Positions 1-5,962 of a stretch of 11,562 nt of DNA are shown in pieces. Every line of letters begins with the position of its first letter. Position 1 is the first letter of the stretch. A program made the position numbers and the translations under genes. The DNA lies in assembly GCA_032160545.1 (NCBI GenBank), contig JAVHVN010000110.1, positions 1 through 11,562 of the forward strand. The letters are read 5' to 3'. Source of the DNA: DATGFB01 sp032160545. GTDB lineage: Bacteria > Actinomycetota > Actinomycetes > Mycobacteriales > Jatrophihabitantaceae. Under the pieces are notes generated by a model. The model searched no databases. It was given only the letters and a program-made list of their open reading frames with translations, and was not told the DNA's origin.

Positions 1-2
1 TC

Positions 3-932
3 GTCGAGGTGCTGGGCGCCTACCTAGGTGACGAGCGGGTGCGCGTCGTCTACCGACCGAAGTCGGTGAGCCGGGGGGAGGAGACACGCCACGAGGTGCT
101 GCTCGGCTCTCGCTCGACGTTCGTCGCGTATCTCGGCGACGACGACTTGATGCTTACCGACCACCTCGAGCAGATGATCGACTTGCTGGCCGATGCCGAC
201 TTCGCCCATCCGTTGCCGGTGTCCGTCGAACGGGACGGGAGGCTGTTCTGGTACGCAACGGACCTGTCGCGCGCGGAGTGCCGGGAGTGGCACCAGCGCC
301 CCGGCCGCAACGGCGTGTCCCTGAGCGGCGTCGTGCACCGGCTCTCGGCATACCGCCGGCTTCCGGTGGGGTGGCGTCCCGCACCACCTGGGTCCTGGTC
401 GGACCACTACATGTGGCAGCAATGGTTCGCGACTCTGGGTCTGCGATACCGGACCGGGACGCGGCCGACGATCCTGAAGTTCGACGCAGCCTGGCGCACC
501 GACTTCTCCGACGAGGAGCGACGCGCCGAACTGCTGGACTGGCGGCAGCGCTCGACGAGTCCGGATTTCGCCGACGAGCTTGCGCGACTCGCCACCGACG
601 CGCTGCGGGACTTCGGGATCCGGGCCCAGCTCGAGCTCGCCCAGGCGCGCGACGAGCTCGCCGAGACGTCGAGCGTGGCGGCCCGAGTCCCGGAACTCGA
701 TCGCGCCATCGCCGAACTGCACGGCGACGTCCACAGCCTGCATGCCGAGATCGACCAGCTGCGCGGTCAGCTGGAGCACGCCCGTACCGAGCGTGACGAG
801 GCGCGGCGTGAGCGCGACCTCATCGCCGCGACGCGGACGTGGCGCGCGCACGACTGGGCGACGGGCCTACGCCCCATGCAGGCCTTGCTGCGCATGCGCC
901 GTACCGGCGTCGGGGTCTCGAAGCAGGCCTGA
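3..932 (+). CDS. Glycosyltransferase, family 2-like, C-terminal part (5' partial)
   Basis: The reading frame is open to the left edge, so the true start lies outside and the nucleotide-binding N-terminal part is missing. The GTG at position 9 is an internal codon, not a likely start. Visible features are a GT-A type metal/sugar-nucleotide motif GDDD at nt 135-146, followed by an aromatic and charged stretch typical of the acceptor side of such enzymes. Counting from the codon at position 9, residues about 205-275 form a long charged heptad-like coiled coil rich in Glu, Arg, Leu and Ala. It is followed by TRTWR and a basic tail. Coiled coil plus a TWR/SWR-type tail is a familiar C-terminus in bacterial cell-surface glycosyltransferases (family knowledge). 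The likely role is transfer of a sugar to a surface polysaccharide or glycolipid at the membrane; donor and acceptor cannot be told. The gene is followed by 201 bp of non-coding DNA and is not obviously linked to the genes downstream. Confidence 0.72.
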   Translation, partial: VEVLGAYLGDERVRVVYRPKSVSRGEETRHEVLLGSRSTFVAYLGDDDLMLTDHLEQMIDLLADADFAHPLPVSVERDGRLFWYATDLSRAECREWHQRPGRNGVSLSGVVHRLSAYRRLPVGWRPAPPGSWSDHYMWQQWFATLGLRYRTGTRPTILKFDAAWRTDFSDEERRAELLDWRQRSTSPDFADELARLATDALRDFGIRAQLELAQARDELAETSSVAARVPELDRAIAELHGDVHSLHAEIDQLRGQLEHARTERDEARRERDLIAATRTWRAHDWATGLRPMQALLRMRRTGVGVSKQA

Positions 933-1008
933 CCCGCGTCGTCGTTCAGATACGGACCCAACGGCACTCCCCATCGCAGGCCAACCCACACCACGATGCA
1001 TCTCGAGA

Positions 1009-1026
1009 CTCTGACATCGCTCAGAG
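1009..1026. terminator. Weak hairpin downstream of the glycosyltransferase gene
   Basis: CTCTGA and TCAGAG form a 6-bp stem around a 6-nt loop, 76 nt after the stop codon at 932. There is no T-tract. This may be a weak terminator or chance. Confidence 0.2.
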
Positions 1027-1133
1027 ACCGACCCGAGGGCGTGCACTCTTGCGCCGGGGCCTGTCGTGCCGGACGTTGTGCGGGACGGTTTCTCGCATGA
1101 TCGGGTTCGTGCTCACGGGCAGAGGGCGGCGGT

Positions 1134-2039
1134 GTGTTCGACGCGATTCCAGGTCTCGATGCGGCGGTCCGCACTGCATATTTGGCGCGGCTGGGGCTGG
1201 ACGCGGAGCCGCCCTCAGCCGACGCACTGGCGCGGCTGGTGCAGCGGCAGGTCGAGCGGGTGCCCTACGAGACGCTGTGGATCCAGGCCGGCGAGCGTTG
1301 GTCGACGGATCCGTTCACGGCCGCGCGACGGATCGCCGAGTCTGGGCGTGGTGGGTACTGCTATCACCTCAACGGCGCCTTGGGGTTGCTGTTGCGGTCT
1401 CTGGGCTACGCGGTGCGGGGGCACGTCGGCGGTGTGCACGCGGGTGAGCGCACTGCCGATGAGATGGGAAACCATTTGGTCCTCACGGTGAGCGGCTTGC
1501 CGAGCGCGGGCAACCAGTCAGGCGTCTGGTACGTGGACACCGGTCTGGGCGACGCGATCCATGATCCACTCCCGCTCGTTCCGGGGGTGTACGACCAATA
1601 CCCCTTCCGGCTGACGCTCGAGGACGAGGGAGCGGGTCGATGGCATCTGACGCACGATCCCGCGGGCGGTTTCGTTGGCATGGCATGGAGCCTGGCGCCG
1701 GCTCGCCTCGACGATTTCACCGATAAGCACACCAGGTTGTCGACCTCGCCGGAGTCGGGATTCGTGCAGGTTCCGATGGCTGAGCGTCGAGACGCCACCG
1801 GCGTAGAGATCGTTCGTGGCTTGATGCGTTCCCGCATCGGAGATGGCGCGTTCACGGCCGAGCCGCTCGTTCGCGAAGCTGACTGGTTCGACACTCTCGC
1901 CGACGTGTTCGGCATTCGATTCGGTCCTGGCAGCCTGGCGCGCGAGCGGCTCTGGTCGGCGGCGTTGGCCGCGCATCGCGCGTGGGAAGCCGCCAACCGT
2001 CCGCAGGGGCGGTCGAAACCGTCCGTCGAACCGACCTAG
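1134..2039 (+). CDS. nat: Arylamine N-acetyltransferase
   Basis: The 301-residue protein matches the arylamine N-acetyltransferase family in length and layout. These cytosolic enzymes move an acetyl group from acetyl-CoA to an arylamine, arylhydrazine or related amine through a Cys thioester. The N-terminus has the family helix pattern (YLARLGL near residue 16, VPYETL near 43-48). The catalytic Cys76 lies in RGGYCYHLN, His114 in GNHLVL and Asp135 in YVDTGLGD, giving a complete Cys-His-Asp triad. In most members the residue two after the Cys in this motif is Glu; here it is His78. The GTG start is chosen because it gives the right N-terminus and no in-frame ATG precedes it; only a weak purine-rich stretch (GAGGGCGGCG) lies before it. 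Actinobacterial relatives act on aromatic amines, in steroid catabolism or in natural-product amide formation; nothing nearby fixes the substrate. The gene appears monocistronic. Confidence 0.9.
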   Translation: MFDAIPGLDAAVRTAYLARLGLDAEPPSADALARLVQRQVERVPYETLWIQAGERWSTDPFTAARRIAESGRGGYCYHLNGALGLLLRSLGYAVRGHVGGVHAGERTADEMGNHLVLTVSGLPSAGNQSGVWYVDTGLGDAIHDPLPLVPGVYDQYPFRLTLEDEGAGRWHLTHDPAGGFVGMAWSLAPARLDDFTDKHTRLSTSPESGFVQVPMAERRDATGVEIVRGLMRSRIGDGAFTAEPLVREADWFDTLADVFGIRFGPGSLARERLWSAALAAHRAWEAANRPQGRSKPSVEPT

Positions 2040-2239
2040 CTCCCGGGTGACATACGCGCAGGAGGCTCGGTACGACTCGAGGGGCGTCCGGAGAGTCCGC
2101 GAGCCCGCTCATGACGGCGGCGTGTCCGTGCGGTTCAGAAGACGTCGCCGTGCAAGCCTTCGAAACCGTCCACTGGATGCCGAACTGATCAGGAATCGAG
2201 AAGCCCGACGGCGTGGTGGGGCCTAGCGTCTTATCTGCG

Positions 2240-2257
2240 GCCGGCAACCGTGCCGGC
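2240..2257. promoter_or_regulatory. 5' leader inverted repeat before the DUF1801 gene
   Basis: GCCGGC-N6-GCCGGC forms a perfect 6-bp stem ending 28 nt before the ATG at 2286. It is either a leader hairpin or a protein-binding palindrome. Its position between the upstream gene and the Shine-Dalgarno AGAAGGA (2271-2277) is suggestive, but no function is shown. Confidence 0.35.
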
Positions 2258-2285
2258 TAACTGAGAGTGGAGAAGGAACCCAACA

Positions 2286-2735
2286 ATGCCTGCAAAGAAG
2301 GCCCAGGCCGAGTCCGACGGTTTCAGCGCCGAGGAGCGCGCCGCGATGAAGGCGCGCGCTGACGAGCTGCGCGCTGAGGGCAAGCAGGGCGCGAAGAGGG
2401 CTGACGGGCTGCAAGCGGTCCTCGACAGCATCGCGAAGATGGCGCCGGGGGACAGTGCGCTGGCGGAGCGCGTGCATCTCACGGTGACCGCGGCTGCTCC
2501 CGGACTGTGGCCGAAGACCTGGTACGGGATGCCCGCATACGCGAATGCGGAGGGCAAGGTCGTGGTCGCCTTCAAGAACGCGGGCAAGTTCAACCTTCGC
2601 TACTCGACTCTGGAGTTCCAGGACGCGGCGAACCTCGACGATGGCGACATGTGGCCGGTGTCGTACGCATTGCAGAAGTGGAGCCCGGCGGTGGAGAAGA
2701 GCGTCGCCAAGCTGGTCAAGACCGCGATCTCCTGA
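2286..2735 (+). CDS. DUF1801 / YdhG-like domain protein
   Basis: This 149-residue cytosolic protein has a Lys/Glu/Ala-rich helical leader (residues 1-40, with FSAEERAAMKARADELRAE). A compact DUF1801-type domain follows, with PKTWYGMPAYA near residues 75-85, a KVVVAFKNAGKF strand-turn and an NLDDGDMWP segment near residue 117. The same architecture is common in actinobacteria and is usually annotated as DUF1801 or, by similarity to Bacillus YdhG/Fra, as an iron chaperone. That role has not been established for this branch and should not be assumed. The ATG is preceded by AGAAGGA at 8-nt spacing, a strong ribosome binding site that decides the start. A small hairpin lies just after the stop, and the neighbours are separated by more than 200 bp on each side, so it is probably transcribed alone. 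Confidence 0.8.
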   Translation: MPAKKAQAESDGFSAEERAAMKARADELRAEGKQGAKRADGLQAVLDSIAKMAPGDSALAERVHLTVTAAAPGLWPKTWYGMPAYANAEGKVVVAFKNAGKFNLRYSTLEFQDAANLDDGDMWPVSYALQKWSPAVEKSVAKLVKTAIS

Positions 2736-2751
2736 GCGGATCCCCACCACG

Positions 2752-2767
2752 GCGGCAAGCCTGCCGC
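2752..2767 (+). terminator. Hairpin downstream of the DUF1801 gene
   Basis: GCGGCA-AGCC-TGCCGC forms a 6-bp GC-rich stem with a 4-nt loop, starting 17 nt after the stop at 2735. It has no U-tract, which is common for actinobacterial terminators. The rest of the gap to 2975 shows nothing firm beyond a 4-bp CCGG-TTCG-CCGG element at 2931-2942. Confidence 0.4.
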
Positions 2768-2975
2768 GCGCCTCACGTAACCACAGCCACCCGAACAATC
2801 CAGGCGAGCCACGGGGCCGGCCGGTGAGCACATCGTGGGACAGCGTGTACACCCCACGGCGCGACACGCGCTCCGCTGTGGAGGGGGACGGAGAGACACT
2901 TGGGGTTGCGGCTCACCTCGACGTGAACGTCCGGTTCGCCGGCTCCGTGTTGAGCCGCAAGAGCGGGGTGAGGCG

Positions 2976-3908
2976 ATGCGCATTGCGGGGAGGGGATTCG
3001 GTCGGAGCCGTTGGTGGGCATGTGCGGTCGTGCTGGTCGTGGTGGTCCTGGCGGGTGCGGCGTCCCAGCGCAGATCGACTAAGGCCGGTCTGCAGCCGAC
3101 GACGTCGGAAGCGGCGCCGAGCGCCGATTCGGCGACTCTCTCCCGGTCCGTGCCGCCGCCCGCCCCGAAGCTGAATGCCCTTCACCTGCCTGCGCGGGAC
3201 GGCATCACCACCGTCGTCAGCCTCACCTTCGACGACGGTGTGTATGACCAGTACGCGCTGAACACGCTGCTGCCGCCCCGGCATCTGACCGCGACGCTCT
3301 ATGTCAACAGCGGGTTGCTGTACGAGGACGGTTACAAGGGCAAGATGGCGCTGACCGACCTCGACGATCTCGTCCAGCACGGCGTGGAGATCGGCGGCCA
3401 CAGCGTCGACCACCCGGACCTGACTCACCTGTCGACATCCTCGCTCCGGCAGGAGATCTGCGACGACCGCGCCCAGCTACGCGGCTGGGGCTACGAGATC
3501 GTCAGCTTCGCCTATCCCTCGTCGCGGTCCGACGCCGTGACCGAGGCGGTCGCTCGCAGTTGCGGGTACCTCAGTGCCCGGGTGGTCGGTGGAGTCGACT
3601 GCCCGGACTGTCCTGCCGCGGAATCCTTCCCGCCGGTGGACCGCTATTCGCTGCGCACCGCGGATGCCGTTGAGATGGGGACCGCTGTGGCCGAGATGCA
3701 ACAAGACGTCCTTGACGCCGAGGCGCAGGCGCAGCAGACCGGCCGCCCGGCCTGGCTGATCATGAACTTCCACCACATCTGCGATGCCTGCAACAAGTAC
3801 TCGGTGAGCGAACGCAACCTCGCCGCCCTGCTCGACTGGCTGGCACACCGGCCGGCGACGACCGCGGTCCGCGCCGTCGGTGCGGTCGTGCTGCACGGAT
3901 TCAGATGA
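2976..3908 (+). CDS. Exported polysaccharide deacetylase (NodB/CE4 family)
   Basis: The 310-residue protein starts at ATG 2976, preceded by GGGGTGAGG. The frame is open 47 codons further up, but that stretch is Arg-rich and unlike a protein start, whereas 2976 gives a clean signal sequence: basic residues 1-14 (MRIAGRGFGRSRWW) and a hydrophobic core to about 29. A Pro/Ser/Thr/Ala-rich linker (about 30-65) leads to the NodB domain. Its motifs are TFDDG (84-88, catalytic base Asp86 and metal Asp87), the metal-binding pair His142 and His146 in HSVDHPDLT, FAYPSS (178-183) and the C-terminal FHHIC (265-269). The set agrees with a metal-dependent de-N- or de-O-acetylase acting on cell-wall or extracellular glycan outside the membrane. 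Two CxxC pairs (Cys209/Cys212 and Cys269/Cys272) suggest extra disulfides or a bound metal; similar Cys pairs are familiar in actinobacterial relatives. The exact glycan is unknown. Confidence 0.87.
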   Translation: MRIAGRGFGRSRWWACAVVLVVVVLAGAASQRRSTKAGLQPTTSEAAPSADSATLSRSVPPPAPKLNALHLPARDGITTVVSLTFDDGVYDQYALNTLLPPRHLTATLYVNSGLLYEDGYKGKMALTDLDDLVQHGVEIGGHSVDHPDLTHLSTSSLRQEICDDRAQLRGWGYEIVSFAYPSSRSDAVTEAVARSCGYLSARVVGGVDCPDCPAAESFPPVDRYSLRTADAVEMGTAVAEMQQDVLDAEAQAQQTGRPAWLIMNFHHICDACNKYSVSERNLAALLDWLAHRPATTAVRAVGAVVLHGFR

Positions 3909-4132
3909 CATCGCCGTGCGACCGCCACCTCGCTGCCGGCTCCGGAAGGTTGTTCGAGGTCATGATCCTCCGCCGGGGCACGGGGGTGGCCGGGGTCCTG
4001 CGGTAGCCGGTCTGTCTTGGGTGCGCCGCCATGCTGGGGCCGTTAAATGACCATGAAGCCAGGGCACCAGCAAGGTGAGCGACGTTCATAACGAATCGGG
4101 GGATTCAAGCGTTAGGGCTCGCTCCGTGTGAA

Positions 4133-4171
4133 CCTGAGCCCGCCGAGTGGAAAGTAATCGGCGGGCTCAGG
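4133..4171. terminator. Strong 14-bp hairpin in the convergent gap
   Basis: CCTGAGCCCGCCGA (4133-4146) and TCGGCGGGCTCAGG (4158-4171) are perfect reverse complements around an 11-nt loop. The stem is long and GC-rich without a T-tract. Lying between converging genes, it most likely ends transcription, possibly in both directions, although it is 224 nt from the deacetylase stop. Its right arm is repeated at 4252-4268. Confidence 0.55.
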
Positions 4172-4268
4172 CATGGCCGCGGTCGACGCGGCGCGCCAGA
4201 GGTCCAGACGAACTGTCAACGCCAAAGCCCGCCGACCAGAGCGTTGGCTCGATCGGCGGGCTCAGGCA
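4157..4268. repeat. 17-nt direct repeat spanning two hairpins
   Basis: ATCGGCGGGCTCAGGCA occurs at 4157-4173 and again at 4252-4268, 95 nt apart. Each copy is the right arm of a hairpin. The first left arm (4133-4146) is also fully complementary to the second right arm (4253-4266), so alternative pairings are possible. Confidence 0.75.
4226..4262. terminator. Second hairpin in the convergent gap, with nested stem
   Basis: AGCCCGCCGA (4226-4235) pairs with TCGGCGGGCT (4253-4262) in a perfect 10-bp stem. Inside the 17-nt loop, GAGC (4239-4242) and GCTC (4247-4250) can pair again. It looks like a terminator, tandem with the hairpin at 4133-4171. Confidence 0.5.
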
Positions 4269-4316
4269 ACGTCGCACCCGTGGGAACCCCCGCTCCCCAG
4301 ACGGTGCAGGTGAAGT

Positions 4317-4343
4317 CTGTCCTGGAAGAAGCTTCCGGGACAG
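4317..4343 (-). terminator. Terminator hairpin of the small Cys/His gene
   Basis: CTGTCCTGGAAG (4317-4328) and CTTCCGGGACAG (4332-4343) form a 12-bp stem with one G-U wobble and a 3-nt loop. On the minus strand the stem begins 21 nt after the stop codon of the gene ending at 4365. Position and strength fit an intrinsic terminator without a U-tract. Confidence 0.6.
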
Positions 4344-4364
4344 GTACCTAGGTCCTCACTCCGA

Positions 4365-4613
4365 TCAGGGTGGTGTGCGGTCAGCATCCTGATCTTCGAG
4401 CTTCTTGCGCAGCGCGTCCAAGATCCTCTCCTCCCTGGTCCGCCGCCGCCGACCTGGGACCGGTCGTGCCCGGGCAATCAGCTGCGTTAGGGGCTGGGCG
4501 TGGACGCTGCACAACCACGCTCGTACGACACCGTTGCCGTCGCTGATCTTGTAATCATGGACCTCGCCGCGGCACTGTTCGGGGCCGCTGTCGCACCGGA
4601 CGATCGTCGCCAT
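4365..4613 (-). CDS. Small Cys/His protein, probable zinc-binding, function unknown
   Basis: This 82-residue protein is not one I can name. The N-terminal half contains Cys7, Cys14, Cys35 and His38 (C-x6-C and LCSVH), spaced as in a small treble-clef or zinc-ribbon fold. The order (Cys pair, polar strand with HDYKISDG, then WLCSVHAQPL) resembles short actinobacterial proteins with a C-H knuckle followed by a PL motif. The C-terminal half is a basic patch RRRRTREER running into an amphipathic helix (ILDALRKKLEDQ), which could contact nucleic acid or a partner; this is inference. The ATG at 4613 has no clear Shine-Dalgarno, so it may be translated leaderless or weakly. Support for a real gene comes from the coherent Cys/His pattern, the strong hairpin just after its stop and the palindrome just before its start. 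It points away from the operon at 4901. Confidence 0.6.
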   Translation of the reverse strand: MATIVRCDSGPEQCRGEVHDYKISDGNGVVRAWLCSVHAQPLTQLIARARPVPGRRRRTREERILDALRKKLEDQDADRTPP

Positions 4614-4900
4614 AGACCGGACGGTGTCATGACATGTCGAGCTGAGCGTCGTCCCGGCAGCGATGTGTGAGTCTTCGCACGGCTGGACGTGCGCATCGAC
4701 CGAAGCACTGCCTGCACGGTGTGGTCAGCGAGTTCGAGTTCGAGGGTTGGGTTGTGGTGCCTGACAGCGACTCACCGGACAAGCCTGTATCGGGACACAG
4801 CGCACGACGGGCGGAGACACTGATGCACTAGGGCAGCGCGGCGGCCGTATCAGCCGCGCTTGATCGTCATCCATGTCCGTCGCCCGCAACTGGAGTCCGT
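4614..4900. promoter_or_regulatory. Divergent upstream region of the catabolic operon (287 bp)
   Basis: This region separates the minus-strand small gene from the plus-strand operon starting at 4901 and should hold promoters for both. CTGACA (4761-4766) followed 18 nt later by CTGTAT (4785-4790) is a weak sigma-70-like candidate for the operon. AGCGCGGC (4835-4842) pairs with GCCGCGCT (4853-4860) around a 10-nt loop, 40 nt before the ATG. It may be a leader hairpin or an operator. The TGGAG at 4891-4895 is the ribosome binding site for the first operon gene. No protein gene is visible here. Confidence 0.4.
4625..4638. promoter_or_regulatory. Overlapping palindromes at the start of the small Cys/His gene
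   Basis: TGTCATGACA (4625-4634) is a perfect 10-bp palindrome overlapping a second one, GACATGTC (4631-4638). They lie 11-25 nt before the ATG at 4613 on the minus strand, where a repressor or the promoter could sit. Function is not shown. Confidence 0.3.
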
Positions 4901-5962
4901 ATGCAGTTCGGTCTCGCCGTCCCGACCGGGACCGAAGGGATGATGTATCCCGTCCCGTACGCCGACCCGCAGCAGGCCGTCGACCTCGCCGTCTACGCCG
5001 AGCAACTGGGCTTCGACTCGGTATGGGGCAACGACCACGTCAGCACTCAGGCTTACGTGCGCGGCGAGTTCGCCGAGCCGCCCCGCTTCTACGATCCCTA
5101 CGTCTACCTCTCCTACGTCGCGGCCCGCACCGAGCGGATAACGCTCGCGACGGCGATCACCGTGATGCCCTTCCGGCATCCGGTCGTCGTCGCGAAGCAG
5201 GCGATGACGCTCGACCAGCTCTCCCGCGGGCGGTTCCAGTTGGGACTCGGCATCGGCGCCTACCGGGAGGAGACCGAGGCCATGTGGCCGGACCGGCCGA
5301 TGCACCGTGGCCGGCACGCCGAGGAGTTCATGCAGGCGCTGGGCCTGCTGATGACCCAGCGCCGGGCCCGCTTCGCCGGCGAGTACATCCAGTTCGACGA
5401 CGTGGAGAGTTACCCGAAGGCGGTGCAGAACCCGCTGCCGATGCTGTCCGGCGGAAACGCGGCCGGCTCCAGGGAGCGTGCCGGTCGCTATGCGCACGGC
5501 TGGCTGCCCGCCTGCCTGACGCTGGCCGAGATCACCGCCGGGATGGCGGACGTGCGGCGTAGCGCCGAGGAGGTCGGGCGGCAACTGCCGGACGACTTCG
5601 ACGTGGCGCCGCAGATGGCCGTGGCGCTCGGAGCGACGACCGAGGACGCGATGGAGGTCTTCCGGTCCTCCCAGCTGTTCAACCACATGCGCTCGCTGTC
5701 GGAGTCGACCCTGAAGGGGCGCCAGGCCGACTGGTCCGGGCGCAACCTCATCGGCACCGCCGAGCAGATCGTCGACCGCGTCGGCGAGTACGCAGACGCC
5801 GGCGTGACCACGTTGTCGGGTCTGCTCTTCGCGGCCAACGACATCGCGCGGACGCGCGAGCAGATGCAGGAGTTCGCCGAGACGGTCATCGCCGTCGTCA
5901 ACAGTGGCCATACGACGTCGCAGCGGGCGTCCGTCGCAGTGCCGGAGGAGTCCCGTGGCTGA
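4901..5962 (+). CDS. LLM-class flavin/F420-dependent oxidoreductase (first of two)
   Basis: The 353-residue protein belongs to the bacterial luciferase-like superfamily, cytosolic TIM-barrel enzymes using FMN or coenzyme F420. Markers are the opening strand MQFGLAVP, the AEQLGFDSVWGNDHV block (residues 33-47), TERITLATAITVMPFRHP (77-94), DQLSRGRFQLGLGIG (105-119) and the later GGNAAGSRERAGRYAHGW segment that lines the cofactor phosphate in this fold. The C-terminal GTAEQIVDRVGEYADAGVTTL is also family-typical. Its form resembles the Rv2161c-type F420-dependent subgroup, but sequence alone does not decide FMN against F420, nor dehydrogenase against monooxygenase. The ATG has TGGAG five nt upstream. 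It is the first gene of a four-gene overlapping operon, and its stop TGA lies inside the start of the M24 gene. It probably performs a redox or ring-opening step in the pathway encoded by its neighbours (inference). Confidence 0.88.
   Translation: MQFGLAVPTGTEGMMYPVPYADPQQAVDLAVYAEQLGFDSVWGNDHVSTQAYVRGEFAEPPRFYDPYVYLSYVAARTERITLATAITVMPFRHPVVVAKQAMTLDQLSRGRFQLGLGIGAYREETEAMWPDRPMHRGRHAEEFMQALGLLMTQRRARFAGEYIQFDDVESYPKAVQNPLPMLSGGNAAGSRERAGRYAHGWLPACLTLAEITAGMADVRRSAEEVGRQLPDDFDVAPQMAVALGATTEDAMEVFRSSQLFNHMRSLSESTLKGRQADWSGRNLIGTAEQIVDRVGEYADAGVTTLSGLLFAANDIARTREQMQEFAETVIAVVNSGHTTSQRASVAVPEESRG

Larger units (their letters stand above)
3909..4364. other. Convergent intergenic region (456 bp)
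   Basis: This is the gap between the deacetylase gene (plus strand) and the small Cys/His gene (minus strand). No convincing protein-coding frame is present. The few open frames are short, rich in Arg and Pro, and have no ribosome binding site. The right half holds three hairpins (4133-4171, 4226-4262, 4317-4343), described separately. The left half (3909-4130) has only scattered short CCGG/GCCGG palindromes and no strong terminator next to the deacetylase stop. Confidence 0.6.

Noticed and set aside
2931..2942. CCGG-TTCG-CCGG mini-hairpin with a TTCG loop
   Set aside because: A 4-bp stem is expected by chance in DNA of this composition.
2835..2975. Upstream extension of the deacetylase by 47 codons
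   Set aside because: The extension is Arg-rich, lies before the signal sequence and would bury it; ATG 2976 has a good Shine-Dalgarno.
4133..4266. A complete miniature inverted-repeat transposon with 14-bp ends
   Set aside because: The inverted ends are perfect, but no target-site duplication is visible and an internal copy of the end makes tandem terminators equally likely.
4730..4744. Short tandem repeat GAGTTC (2.5 copies)
   Set aside because: It is too short to be a meaningful repeat array or operator without further copies.
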